Positions 18,920 through 29,344 of a DNA stretch of 64,000 nt are shown piece by piece; position 1 is the first letter of the stretch; each line of letters begins with the position of its first letter. Source of the stretch: a virus; the IMG/VR virus record IMGVR_UViG_3300001041_000014, positions 1 to 64,000 of that record; one strand, written 5' to 3'. Made by a program: the position numbers and the translations under genes. The notes beneath the pieces were generated by a model. The model searched no databases, was not told the origin of the DNA, and saw nothing but the letters and a program-made list of their open reading frames with translations.

Positions 18920-18939
18920 ATCATATTCGTATCATCTTT
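18896..18939. terminator. Bidirectional terminator, long perfect inverted repeat
   Basis: AAAGATGATACGAATATGATT and its exact complement form a 20-bp stem between convergent genes, overlapping the end of both. Confidence 0.75.
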
Positions 18940-20101
18940 AAACTACATTTGCATTCTGGATACTTATAACAAAAAACATAAATAAAGCTTTTCTAAATGA
19001 GTTAATAGTAGCTAATCTTTGGGTCTTTTTATATGTTCCTAAGTCAGTTAACCATGAGTCTAATATCTTCTTTATCTTTATTATGTTTTCATCATTTGTA
19101 TTAGACTTTCGATACATCTCTCTACAATACAATAGAAATTTATTACTACTTAATTCTTGAATTTGATTTTGTGAATCAAATAAAAATAAGAATAATATAC
19201 TCTCTACTATAATTTTGATATCATCTCTATTATTATTTAAGACCATTGAATTTACATAATTCCTTAATTCATTTCTACTAACTTGTGATAATTCAGCAGC
19301 CATATTGATCAATTTAATATTAGGCCCTTCTACTGTTAATTTAAGAACTACATTATTAGTTATCCTTTCAATTGCATATAAATTACTGTCAGCTTCATGA
19401 TAGTTTTCTTCTTCTAAATTATCAGAGTCTGAATTCATATAATTTTTATTTTCATGATTCTTATAAAACTCAATAGAGATATGTTTTAATAAACTATTCA
19501 AACGAGTTTTAATAGAGTTAATATAATCTACTAATTCTTTATCAGTCCCATGTAATACCTCATCTCCATATTTTGTATCATTCACTCTAACAGTATCTAT
19601 TAATGCCCCATATATAGTACCAGTTTGTTTAATTTTAAATTTATTAGATAAGCTATTAATAGTATAATTCATTATGTTTTCATTGGGTTCAAACTGAAAG
19701 TATTTATGAAATAATGATGGATACATAGACATAGTTAGATATATTAAGACTGAATTAACCATTTCATCATTCTTATGTAATTTATAAAATCTGAGTGCTA
19801 ATACACAAGCTGAATTAAATGGATTATTCATAATCTTCCACTGAGTTTGTATATATGGAGATTTCTTAATTATCTCTTTTATCTGCTCAGGTGGAACTTC
19901 GATAGCATCGTATAGTTTTTTCATATCTTCATCTGTAAACATCATTTGATGGATCGGGCCAATAGTAGTTAATTTCTCAGAATTTCTATCTAAGAACTCA
20001 CCAACAGCTTTCTTTATCTTCATACTATTTTCCTTTTTAGATAAACCCTTTTCAACTAAAGGATATAACTCATCTAATAAAACACTGTCATCTTTAGCCA
20101 T
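18938..20101 (-). CDS. Unknown large helical protein
   Basis: 387 residues from ATG 20101 (AGGTAGGTG lies 8-16 nt upstream). An upstream in-frame ATG would add eight residues but overlaps that site. Mostly helical with an acidic low-complexity stretch near 230-240 (NSDSDNLEEENYHE). Hydrophobic helices near 310 and 375 are too interrupted to be clear membrane spans. No family recognised. Confidence 0.75.
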   Translation of the reverse strand: MAKDDSVLLDELYPLVEKGLSKKENSMKIKKAVGEFLDRNSEKLTTIGPIHQMMFTDEDMKKLYDAIEVPPEQIKEIIKKSPYIQTQWKIMNNPFNSACVLALRFYKLHKNDEMVNSVLIYLTMSMYPSLFHKYFQFEPNENIMNYTINSLSNKFKIKQTGTIYGALIDTVRVNDTKYGDEVLHGTDKELVDYINSIKTRLNSLLKHISIEFYKNHENKNYMNSDSDNLEEENYHEADSNLYAIERITNNVVLKLTVEGPNIKLINMAAELSQVSRNELRNYVNSMVLNNNRDDIKIIVESILFLFLFDSQNQIQELSSNKFLLYCREMYRKSNTNDENIIKIKKILDSWLTDLGTYKKTQRLATINSFRKALFMFFVISIQNANVV

Positions 20102-20191
20102 ATAAATACACCTACCTATCAACATTATCTATTTAAATGATTGTTTTAAACAATAGTTTAATATCGAATATATAGAAGGAAGTGATTTATC

Positions 20192-21460
20192 GTGGGCATA
20201 TTAACATCATTTATGAAACCTGTTACCGAAGCATATTATGGTAAACCTAAAGAATTTCTTATTATAGAAAAAGAACTGGATAAAATAATACAAATAATAC
20301 GAAAAGATAATCCCAAATTTTCCGATTTAAAAGAAAAAATTAATACCCCAATAAAAATAACTGATCTGAATAAGAATGATAGTGTTATTCTTATAGAGAA
20401 GTTATTTAAACAGAAATTTGGATTTGGTGAATTCTATTTATGTTTCTATTATCCTATGAAGCCTGTATTATTAACAACCCCGTTTAATGCATTTACTATA
20501 CCAAGAGCTTTTAATTTCTTTCATCGAGATAATACGGGATCTACAGATGTATCTACTATGCACGTGGGTGTGAATATAGATATACTGTTAGTATTATACG
20601 CTGATTTAACAGCAGAAGAAATTATGGCAGTCATACTTCATGAAATAGGTCATAATATGGATATATCAATGTTCACACTCCTGTCTAAATTACCACTAGA
20701 TATTATGTTAGTCCCAGAATTTATAAAAAATGGTCCTGTATATATTATAAACACACTTATGGTTTTAGGAATATATGATGTGTTTAATTTAGGGGGTAAA
20801 TATACAAATACGATAAAATTAGTCGAGTCATTATTGATAAATAAATTTCCTGGATTACTTAGAGCAGCTACAACTTTTTGGGAAGGTTATTTAAATATTA
20901 TGGCGTATTTTAAAGTTAAGAGTTTTATTAATGTAATTAAAGGTCCCGAACTTATAGTGTTGGGTGCTTTAAATTCAAGAAATATATTTGGTTATGCTGG
21001 AGAAAAATACTCAGATAGTTTTGCTTCCACATATGGATATGGTCCAGCCATGATGAGCTTCCAAAATAAACTACATAAACGAGAAAACCTTATTTCCGAT
21101 CAAATTATATACAAAATTCCCCTATTAAACTGGGGTTATGATCTGCTTAATGTAACCTTGGGAATGTTAACGGCTATCGCCGATCCTCATCCACAGGACG
21201 CCGTTAGAATAAATTCTCAATTAGATAAACTAAAGAGGGATTTAAAAGATCCTGATTTAAATCCCAGATTAAGAAAAACTCTTGAAGATGATATAGAGAG
21301 TTCTGAAAAATTTATTAATGAATATTATCTCGATTTCAATAAGAATGACAATAGTAGGCGGATTTTCTCGTGGATGCTTAATTACATGACAATAAAGGTA
21401 TTTCATAATATGGTAGATTTTAGAGAGTTATTCGAGTTAGTATCTAATCATGAGGCTTAA
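20192..21460 (+). CDS. M48-like HExxH metallopeptidase
   Basis: 422 residues from GTG 20192, preceded by GAAGGAAGTGA. HEIGHN near 149-154 is a zinc protease motif; the downstream GYAGEKYSDSFASTYGYG (~269-286) could supply the third ligand, as the ExxxDxxA helix does in M48 peptidases. Hydrophobic segments near 170-195 suggest membrane association. Its target is unknown; candidates are virion maturation, envelope penetration or host protein turnover. Divergent from the gene at 18938. Confidence 0.75.
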   Translation: MGILTSFMKPVTEAYYGKPKEFLIIEKELDKIIQIIRKDNPKFSDLKEKINTPIKITDLNKNDSVILIEKLFKQKFGFGEFYLCFYYPMKPVLLTTPFNAFTIPRAFNFFHRDNTGSTDVSTMHVGVNIDILLVLYADLTAEEIMAVILHEIGHNMDISMFTLLSKLPLDIMLVPEFIKNGPVYIINTLMVLGIYDVFNLGGKYTNTIKLVESLLINKFPGLLRAATTFWEGYLNIMAYFKVKSFINVIKGPELIVLGALNSRNIFGYAGEKYSDSFASTYGYGPAMMSFQNKLHKRENLISDQIIYKIPLLNWGYDLLNVTLGMLTAIADPHPQDAVRINSQLDKLKRDLKDPDLNPRLRKTLEDDIESSEKFINEYYLDFNKNDNSRRIFSWMLNYMTIKVFHNMVDFRELFELVSNHEA

Positions 21461-21503
21461 AAAAAATAAAAGATATACGATTTAAATCGTATATCTTTTA
21501 TTT
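21460..21503. terminator. Bidirectional terminator between convergent genes
   Basis: The stem AAAAGATATACGATTT/AAATCGTATATCTTTT has A and T runs on either side. Confidence 0.87.
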
Positions 21504-21510
21504 TAATCAT

Positions 21511-22074
21511 TTATAGATTGTATATATCAATTCCAAATTTAGTCCATAAACCATCACTAAGTATATGTGTTAACTCGTCGACATCACAACCAAATATATT
21601 GCATATCTGTGTTACTCTGTCCATGTCTAAACTATATGTCAAGGTATCAAAACTCTTATTTAATTTAAGTAATACATCAGCAGGAATACATCCCACTTTA
21701 TCATCAACTTCAGTAATTAGCATAAGTATTCCTTTACTCTTAGTATAATTGAAAGATTGTATCGATTTCTTATTTGATAATATAGATAAAAACTTATCTA
21801 TCTTTGGTCTAAATTCTTCCTCATATGTCATAATGAATCTTCGATGAATGGGTATATTCTTTATGAATTCCCTACGATCGAATATATCATTAATAGTTTC
21901 ATAAGTAGTAGGTAAAATAATATATATTCCAACAAGTTCTGATTCCAAACCTTCAGAAACTTCTAAAGGCTCACCAATATAATATTGTATCTTTTGACTT
22001 AATAGATATCCTGTTATATCGGTAATACGTTCAGAATCTTTTACATAGTTACTTAAGAATATGAATTCTCCCAT
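21511..22074 (-). CDS. Unknown protein (187 aa)
   Basis: Soluble, mixed alpha/beta, ends ...GLWTKFGIDIYNL. ATG 22074 is preceded by GAAAGAGTGGGG. Directly downstream of the topoisomerase A subunit gene and separated by 66 nt. No motif recognised. Confidence 0.7.
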   Translation of the reverse strand: MGEFIFLSNYVKDSERITDITGYLLSQKIQYYIGEPLEVSEGLESELVGIYIILPTTYETINDIFDRREFIKNIPIHRRFIMTYEEEFRPKIDKFLSILSNKKSIQSFNYTKSKGILMLITEVDDKVGCIPADVLLKLNKSFDTLTYSLDMDRVTQICNIFGCDVDELTHILSDGLWTKFGIDIYNL

Positions 22075-22140
22075 TCTATTAAAACCCCACTCTTTCTCTT
22101 AATATACTACCTATATATGTGAACAGATGTATATTTTTTA

Positions 22141-24543
22141 TTACTTAGTTACTTCTTTGATGTCAATTATAGTATCTCCTTTGAGTACACCCAGTATCTT
22201 CTTACCCTTTGATAAGCGTGGCAACTCAAATACTTCTTCAATATTTATAGTTTCGATCTTATTTTTCATATAAGCTTTGAAATTTTCATTACCTTTAACA
22301 GTTTTTATAAATATGACCTCTTCATTAGTCTCTAATGATATAATTCTTAAGGGCTTACTATTTCTGTCCATAGTTTTAAATGCACTAAGTAAACATTTCT
22401 TACCCGTGCCATGATTAGTTAATGCAAATAAGTATTTATCCTTTTCATTAACAAGATCCATACCAATAACTATCTCATTAGGACCTAATTCTAAAGCTTT
22501 AATACCAATAGACATTCTACTTGTAGTTTTAATGTCATCAGATTTAAGTCTGACACCGAATCCTTTATTAGTATAAATAACCACGTCTTTGTCTCCAGCC
22601 AATAGCTTAACCGATCTTAATGTATCGCCATCTTTAACAATAAGACCTATTAAATCATTTTTGATATTAGTATATGAATTTGCTAAAGTCTTCTTAATAA
22701 TACCATTGGTAGTTATCATTAAGAAATATATTGGTATTTTAACTTGAGATAATATCTCAGTAGTAGGTTTTGGTATTATAGTTTTTATACTACCATTAAT
22801 ATTACAATATTTACTTAGCTTTTCACCTTCTCCTGTTAATTCACTGTTTTGTAATAAATGAACAGGAAGCTTAGATATTTTTCCACTTTCATCAAAGATC
22901 AATAAATCTGTTGTATTCCTTATCTCAATAATCTCTATAGGATAATCATTCTGATTAATGAAACCAATAGATGTACATCCTTCAGGTAATTTCTTAACAA
23001 ATCCATTTAATGTAAATGAAACTAAATGATTAGTATCTCGAATTTTAACCTCACCATCAATGTTAATAATCTTACTCCGTCTTGGCTCACCGAATAGTTT
23101 AATTCCTTCTTCTAATTCTTCTTTAATAATTTTATCAATTTTCTTAATGGAACGCACAAGTTTTTCATATTTAGTAACCTTCTCATCAATATCAACTTTC
23201 TCTTTTATATATCTATTGAGTGATTCTTTAGAAAATGCAGTTAATTTCATTTCGGCAATAGTATCCGCCTGTAATGATGTAATGCCATATGAATTCATTA
23301 ATTTCTTAATAATCTCTTTTTTATTTTCAGACTTCTTAACGATACTCATAGTTTTCTCAGCATTATCTTTGTTTAATATGAATAATAGAATGGTTAAAAC
23401 ATGTTGTCTTTCTTTCGCTTTGATGAGAGTATGATTAAATAGACGGCGTTTAACTTCTCTCCGTTGGTCTAGCCAAGTTAACAAAAGGGATCGTATATTA
23501 TAATCAACATCTTGATAGTCATCTATGAGTTTAAAATTTATCGGATAAGTCTTTTCCATATTAGTCTTAGTGTAGATACTATGCATAATCGAAACGGGAT
23601 CGACTTCCTTTTTTAAATAAAATATTACTTTAGTACCATTTCTTTCAGAAGATTGGTCATCGATTTTCTTCAATCCCTGCATCTTATTTTCCTTGAATAA
23701 ATCAATTATATCGGCTTTTACATCATCACTATTTACATATAGAGGTACTGAAGTAATGGTTACTATATTATTTTCACTATCAATCTCAATTGTTCCCCTC
23801 ATTTTAAATTTACCTTTACCAGTTTTCGATATAGTCTCAAACTGACCATCATCAATAATATGAGAACCTGAAGGACTATCAGGTATTAAAACAATATCTC
23901 CATAATCAGGATCATTCATTAATTTAATTGTTAAATCAATAACTTCTTTGAAATTATATGTTGGAATGGAGCTAGATAAACCGTATCCAATCCCAAATGC
24001 TTGATTAATTAAAACATTTGGGTATTTAGATGGTAAGAATTCAGGCTCATATATTTCTCCATTATATGATAATTTCATATCTACTATATTTGGGTTAAAT
24101 TCTTCAAAGAAACATTTATATGAATAAAAACTCAAACGGGCCTCCGTATATCGCATACTAGCCTCAGTTTCTCCAGTCGGACTACCGAAATTTCCAGATC
24201 CATCAATCAGACAAATTGTATTTTGCCATTTCTGCGCTAGTTTAACTAATGTGCTGTATAAGGCCTGGTCGCCGTGAGGGTGTATATCAGCCGTACGTCC
24301 CACAATTCCCATACACTTCTTATGTTTACCCTTATGTGTAATACCCATAACTTCTGACATTGTATATAAAATACGTCGTTCTCCGGGCTTCAAACCGTCC
24401 GCGATTATTGGGATGTGGCGCATTAAATTATTATTTGCACCAAATATCTTCATATATCCAGTGCATATATCACCAATATTTCCAATCACTATATTTTTAT
24501 CATAAACCTGATTATTCAGTTTCCGATCATTTACTGACATCAT
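22141..24543 (-). CDS. Type II DNA topoisomerase subunit A (GyrA/ParC type)
   Basis: About 800 residues; ATG 24543 (or the next codon) follows GGAGGG. GyrA hallmarks are DGLKPGERRILY near 49-60, the HPHGDQALY motif near 90-98, the catalytic tyrosine in ASMRYTEAR (~125-133) and the IGYGLSSSIPTYN loop. The C-terminal third has repeats of the beta-pinwheel type (ITTNGIIKKT, YTNKGFGVR, ALTNHGTGKK) that wrap DNA. Together with the B subunit at 25272-28545 it forms the phage topoisomerase. T4-type enzymes lack the pinwheel; this one resembles the bacterial architecture. No intron in this gene. Confidence 0.92.
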   Translation of the reverse strand: MMSVNDRKLNNQVYDKNIVIGNIGDICTGYMKIFGANNNLMRHIPIIADGLKPGERRILYTMSEVMGITHKGKHKKCMGIVGRTADIHPHGDQALYSTLVKLAQKWQNTICLIDGSGNFGSPTGETEASMRYTEARLSFYSYKCFFEEFNPNIVDMKLSYNGEIYEPEFLPSKYPNVLINQAFGIGYGLSSSIPTYNFKEVIDLTIKLMNDPDYGDIVLIPDSPSGSHIIDDGQFETISKTGKGKFKMRGTIEIDSENNIVTITSVPLYVNSDDVKADIIDLFKENKMQGLKKIDDQSSERNGTKVIFYLKKEVDPVSIMHSIYTKTNMEKTYPINFKLIDDYQDVDYNIRSLLLTWLDQRREVKRRLFNHTLIKAKERQHVLTILLFILNKDNAEKTMSIVKKSENKKEIIKKLMNSYGITSLQADTIAEMKLTAFSKESLNRYIKEKVDIDEKVTKYEKLVRSIKKIDKIIKEELEEGIKLFGEPRRSKIINIDGEVKIRDTNHLVSFTLNGFVKKLPEGCTSIGFINQNDYPIEIIEIRNTTDLLIFDESGKISKLPVHLLQNSELTGEGEKLSKYCNINGSIKTIIPKPTTEILSQVKIPIYFLMITTNGIIKKTLANSYTNIKNDLIGLIVKDGDTLRSVKLLAGDKDVVIYTNKGFGVRLKSDDIKTTSRMSIGIKALELGPNEIVIGMDLVNEKDKYLFALTNHGTGKKCLLSAFKTMDRNSKPLRIISLETNEEVIFIKTVKGNENFKAYMKNKIETINIEEVFELPRLSKGKKILGVLKGDTIIDIKEVTK

Positions 24544-24556
24544 TATACCCTCCACA

Positions 24557-25252
24557 TCATTTACTCAATATATTTATATCAATAAAATATCTATTCGGTT
24601 TACGTGCTAATATTTCCTCAATAGGTAAATTATTATTTATCCTATGTCTAATAGTAGTTATATCATATCCAGTATATTTTGCCCAATCAGTAATAATTTT
24701 ACTTTTACCTTCAAAGGTGATAAAATTATTACTCCGTTTATTCCTACTTTGAACATACATACTCACCCAACGGCAATTTTCAGGATAATATCCTTTATCG
24801 TTATCTATTCTATCAATAGTTAATTTTTTGGAATAACCATTATTTATAGCCCAATTATAAAAAGGTATGACTTCTTTCCATTCTTCACATACTGTAATTC
24901 CACGACCTCCATAATTCACATAATTCGAATCTTTAGGATTTGAACACCTTCTATTCATACTATGCCATGTTTTATAAATTCTAGTGTTCCACAGACCATG
25001 TTTTGCCCGCTTTTTCACTTTTTCTGTACGAACACATCCACAGTTTGTTGAAACTCCTTTTACTAAATTTGATCCACTGACAGTTTTTGTTGTGCGCTTC
25101 TCACAACTACATTCACATAACCATTTAACATTACCATCTTTAGTTCTCTCATCAGTTATTTTAATAACTTTCCACCTACCAAATTCCCTACCAGTTAAAT
25201 CATTAATAATAACAAACACTCCTTTTAAATGAATAGTTGGGTTGAATTTCAC
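24557..25252 (-). CDS. Free-standing HNH-like homing endonuclease between topoisomerase genes
   Basis: Up to 231 residues. The start is uncertain: AAAAGGAG lies inside the frame near 25220, so translation probably begins a few codons after it (LTGREFGRWKV). The N-terminal domain has Cys pairs (CECSCEK, NCGC). The core is YKTWHSMNRRC...YGGRGITVCEEW...IDRIDNDKGYYPENCRWV, the form of phage endonucleases with an HNH-like D-N-N active site. A C-terminal HTH-like stretch (TDWAKYTGYDITTIRHRI) follows. No intron surrounds it. It may spread itself into the neighbouring topoisomerase genes of related phages. Confidence 0.8.
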   Translation of the reverse strand: MKFNPTIHLKGVFVIINDLTGREFGRWKVIKITDERTKDGNVKWLCECSCEKRTTKTVSGSNLVKGVSTNCGCVRTEKVKKRAKHGLWNTRIYKTWHSMNRRCSNPKDSNYVNYGGRGITVCEEWKEVIPFYNWAINNGYSKKLTIDRIDNDKGYYPENCRWVSMYVQSRNKRSNNFITFEGKSKIITDWAKYTGYDITTIRHRINNNLPIEEILARKPNRYFIDINILSK

Positions 25253-25271
25253 ATTTTCATCTTATATAAAA

Positions 25272-28200
25272 CTAATTATCTAAGTCCTCTCTATCGATCT
25301 TGAAGTTACCCATAAGCTTTTTCCTTGATTCTATAGAGTCGTTAGAATGTAATATTTTGAACTTTTCTAATTCATCTAAAACATCTGACATTGTTAAACG
25401 TATCAAGGTACGGGACTCAAAATCAAGAGTGGTTTTCCATAAATCATTGGGCTGTAGCTCACCCAAACCTTTGAACCTGGACACGATCTCTGGTTGATAT
25501 TTTTGACATACTGTTAGGAATTCCCCTAAAGTTAATATTCCTCTAGAGTCAACTTGATTACCATGATTATCATTCACTATATAATGGATTTTATTATCAT
25601 TAACTATCCTTATCATATTACGAAGAGTTGCAATTCTCTTTTCGAATATTTTATCCAATATAATAATCTGATATTTTCCTTCATATATACCAGATAAAAC
25701 ATTTTCTTCATCAAGTGTTAACTCAGGGAATTTCTTTTTCATTTTATTTATGAAATTTGATTGATCCCCATATATGGTGATGTATTCAATGATAAAAGGA
25801 TTAACTGCAAAATGATTACTAACTCGGTATAACTCCTCTAAATATCCCCTATTCTTTAATAGTAACTCTTTCATCTCATTATTAGTATAAACAATATTAG
25901 TTTCTGGATCAATAACTTTAATGTTATTTCTAACAGCTTTTTCAAAAACTGATACATACTCTTTTTTATCAATAATAAAATGACCCTTAGTATCATTTAA
26001 TAAATATAGTGGTGATACTGATTTATATAAATATCCTTGCTTAATTATCTCTGGCATATGACATAAGAAGAATACACAAATTAGTGAGGCTATTCTCAAA
26101 CCATCAATCCATTCATATTAACATTATTCGTTAGATAATGTAAAGATGCTATCTTTCTTTATCTTTCAATAAAGTGTAGACTATATCATCATCTTATAAA
26201 AGATGCCTCTATTTTCGATTTAAAGGGTGTTATTACCCCACTCACTTGAGCCCTACTATTAGTCGTTGGACCTTTCTCTTATATAAAGAGACTTGGCTGC
26301 GGATTGTCCAATCTTCAATTAAGAAGTTCTAAGGAGTTTCCCGTCAATTAAAGAAGTTTACATTATATATCACTACATAATGGGACTATGAATTAATCCG
26401 CATCCGTAAGTATGATTATTTTTTTATAATTTAGTTTTGTAATATCAAATCGTTCACCGATATTACATTTTAATACTTTAGTTAAATCCCTAAATTCATC
26501 ATTCAATAAAACTTTATCTAACTTTAGATTAAAACTATTAAGTGGAACTCCTCGCATTGCAAATAATGCCTGAGTATCCGTATCCCTACCTAACCTTGCA
26601 CTACCCTTTGCTGAATCCAATCATTCATATAGATTATAACTCTATACAGTTCTCTTATGAACTTCCCTAATGTTAATTAGGATATTAGACTATCTCTTCA
26701 ATAGAATAAATCTATTGTTTTCCCATTTCGGATTATAAATAAACCTACGAGCTTACATACTCTAGTCGTTGAACCTTTCTCTTATATAAAGAGACTTGGC
26801 TGCGGATTGTCCAATCTTCAATTAAGAAGTTCTAAGGAGTTTCCCGTCAATTAAAGAAAATAAGGCAATCTAATTTACCTTCTATAACAAATAACTCTCT
26901 GTAATCATTCCCTAAATTATTTGCAGGAGAGAAATTCTTCATTTTGTGTTCTTCGAATGAAGTAGTTTCACCTTTAATAACAGCATTTCTAGCTTTGTTT
27001 GATTCAATTCTTGCTTTAGCATTAGTCTTAATAAAACTTGTTATCTTCTTTAAATCATTAACTTCTTTTTTAAAGTATTCATCCAATGAATTAAATGTCA
27101 TGTTTCTGAGTGGTTTGAAGAAAGCATTATTAGAAAGTTTTTCTTTCGTTTGTGATGCAAACATCATATTCATATCGGTACTTAAGTATAATGTCAACAC
27201 TAATCCTTGAGTAGCGTCTATAGGTAGTATATCAATATTTTTCGATTCTTTATCAGATAAACCCTCCTTAGTTTTCCTAACTAAGAATTGGACAACACCT
27301 TGTTTAACAGCATCGTTGTGAATACCCCCTTCAACAGTGACCACAAAATTACAAAATGATTCAATAATAGGTTCCATACTATTTGAATTGTAAGTAAAAG
27401 CTGTTTCTAATCCAATGAATCTTTCGATCTCTCTACCTTTATCAAATTCTTTAATTTTTAAAGATTTCATAAAATGAATTGGATCTAAAATAGGCTTTTT
27501 ACACAATTTCAAAATATAGTCCTTTAAACCATTTTTATTACGATACTTTTTATTTATTGCAGATTCTTTACCTTTTCTGGAGACACTTAGTGATATTTCT
27601 ATATTTGATGGCATTAAATAAACTATTTTTTCAATCCATTCAATCAATAAATCTGTTGGGATATCACAATCGTCACCCATGTAAAATGGATTGGGTTTAA
27701 ATTTTACTGTAGTACCGTGTTTAGTTTTATCACCGATTTTTTTAATTACTGGTGACCTGACCAACTTACCAGATTCAAATTCAATTATAGCCCTTTCACC
27801 ATAACGAGTTGAGATTATCTCAAAGTGTTCCGACAGCGAATTCACGGCCGTAATGCCACACCCGTTTTCTCCAGCAGAAGCTCCACCACTACCCTCTCTG
27901 GTAAACTTACTACCTGCTTGTAATTTAGTGCACACAATTTCCATTTTATCGAAAGCTATTCCTCTACCATTATCAGCAACTAGTAAAGTATTCTCACCTT
28001 CATCTAAATATATATTAATTTCGTTAGCTGGTGAATTTTGATTAATACATTCATCTATAGAATTATTTATTACCTCTTTAGATAAATGTAATGCGCCTAG
28101 GTGTGCTAAATAGCTGACGTACATATTCATTATTTCACACAGTTTGCTGAGCTGTGCAGTTCTATTATGAACTTCCCTAATTTTCATTAGGATATAAGAC

Positions 28201-28545
28201 TATATCATCATCTTTTATTAAAGATGCTTTCCATTTCGATTTAAGGGATTTCCACCCACTCACTTGAGCTCTACATTTAGTCGTTGAACCTTTCTCTTAT
28301 TATAAGAGACTTGGATGCGGATTATCCAATCCTAAACATTATTACTATACCTGAGTTAATTACACTCAGCCATCAATATACTAAAATATCAATTTAGTAG
28401 TTTAGACTCTAAGGAAGTTTCCGTCAATTAAAAAAGTTTATATTATATATCACTATATAATAGCCCAATTATATTTAGGCTTAGTCTGAATCTTCTCTAT
28501 GTCACTTTCTATGTGTTCTATTTGATCATCTGTAAATTTAGCCAT
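25272..28545 (-). CDS. Type II DNA topoisomerase subunit B (GyrB/ParE type), four exons
   Basis: Exons 28545-28477, 28139-26877, 26617-26396, 26108-25272 give 796 residues in frame. Exon 1 is MAKFTDDQIEHIESD...QTKP. Exon 2 holds the GHKL ATPase (EVINNSIDE, DNGRGI, the glycine-rich GGASAGENGCGITAVNSLS) and the transducer. The TOPRIM motifs are built only by splicing: VIEG|DSAKGSARLGRD and LTDAD|IDGLRIAS (cf. EGDSA and DADVDG). The C-terminal GyrB domain has FKGLGELQPNDLW (cf. KGLGEMN.xQL.). Exon 1 start follows AGAAGGAGATG. Pairs with the A subunit downstream. Confidence 0.92.
26109..26395 (-). ncRNA. Group I intron 3 of topoisomerase B gene
   Basis: 287 nt. P1: exon GGAT with guide GTCC. Ends ...AATATGAATGG. 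Inserted within the metal-binding DAD|IDG motif. Confidence 0.88.
26618..26876 (-). ncRNA. Group I intron 2 of topoisomerase B gene
   Basis: 259 nt. P1: exon AAGGT with guide GCCTT. Ends ...TATATGAATGATTG. Inserted within the catalytic EG|DSA motif. Confidence 0.9.
28140..28476 (-). ncRNA. Group I intron 1 of topoisomerase B gene
   Basis: 337 nt. P1: exon GCCT with guide GGGC. Joins IQTKP to CEIMNMYVSYLAH, near the N-terminal arm that contacts ATP in the dimer. An extra stem-loop of ~70 nt near 28330-28410 makes it longer than its relatives. Confidence 0.82.
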
Positions 28546-28673
28546 ATTTTTTATTTCACATCTCCTTCTTCTATTACTTATCGATATGTTACTCTAATAA
28601 TAATTTGTTATTTTCTATGTTACGGAATCAATTATCCTTAAAAAATAATTCCCTAAATAAAAGAGATATAAAT

Positions 28674-28704
28674 AGTGCATAAGATAGTTGCCCATCTTAT
28701 GCAC
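28674..28704 (-). terminator. Terminator-like hairpin after 28721-29203
   Basis: AGTGCATAAGAT/ATCTTATGCACT stem, followed on the minus strand by an AT-rich tract. Confidence 0.6.
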
Positions 28705-28720
28705 TTGTAAAATAGAATGA

Positions 28721-29203
28721 TTACTTGCGGTCTTTCTTACGAGAACCGATGAAGCTAATAGCGCCAGTTCCATAAGAACCGAAATTGTCACGATCTCGAT
28801 CACCGAATTTATCTTTCTTCCGATTCTTACTATACGCGTCCAGAGTCCGGGCGTATAAGCGTTGTATTTCTTCGTTGTTGAAGTCAGCTTCTCCGAGAAG
28901 ACGGATCATCTTTCCATCCTCGTCAGGATCTGCAAAGCAGCGAATTTGCTGAATGGCATCATGCAGAATTTGAATTGCCCGCTTTAGATCCTCACGGATA
29001 ATCGGATTCATATTGAATTCGGTGCTGCAATCTTTACACTTGAAATTACCTCGTTCATCTATTGGCTTGATCTTCAATTTACGGCGACGGTTTTGATGCG
29101 CGCATCTAACCATAATTTGTTTTTCTTCTCGCTCAATTAACTTTTTCTTTTCCTGGATTCTTTCCATGGAATGTTCGAACTCTTTAATGTCTTTGTCTCT
29201 CAT
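28721..29203 (-). CDS. Unknown zinc-ribbon-like basic protein
   Basis: 160 residues. A coiled-coil-like N-terminus (EHSMERIQEKKKLIEREEK) is followed by CAHQNRRRKL and CKDCSTEF, which may form a zinc site, then a helical region. The C-terminus is rich in Lys/Arg/Asp/Gly (KKDKFGDRDRDNFGSYG...RKKDRK). It has higher G+C than its flanks, like 11727-13609. Promoter-like box 58 nt upstream. Nucleic-acid binding is plausible. Confidence 0.75.
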   Translation of the reverse strand: MRDKDIKEFEHSMERIQEKKKLIEREEKQIMVRCAHQNRRRKLKIKPIDERGNFKCKDCSTEFNMNPIIREDLKRAIQILHDAIQQIRCFADPDEDGKMIRLLGEADFNNEEIQRLYARTLDAYSKNRKKDKFGDRDRDNFGSYGTGAISFIGSRKKDRK

Positions 29204-29260
29204 CTTAAAATTCCCCCTATTTTTTTATTTACTCTACATTGATTAATTGTTTCTAAGCTA

Positions 29261-29270
29261 ATAATATATA
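29261..29270 (-). promoter_or_regulatory. TATATATTAT promoter-like box
   Basis: Located 58 nt upstream of the ATG at 29203, in gene orientation. Confidence 0.4.
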
Positions 29271-29302
29271 ATTGAAGTTATAGTTAAATTTATCATAATG
29301 AT

Positions 29303-29339
29303 AAAATATAGAGTGGGATAAATTCCCTCTCTATATTTT
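29303..29339. terminator. Terminator after 29345-29623
   Basis: AAAATATAGAG/CTCTATATTTT stem with a short T run on the minus strand. Confidence 0.7.
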
Positions 29340-29344
29340 AATGG

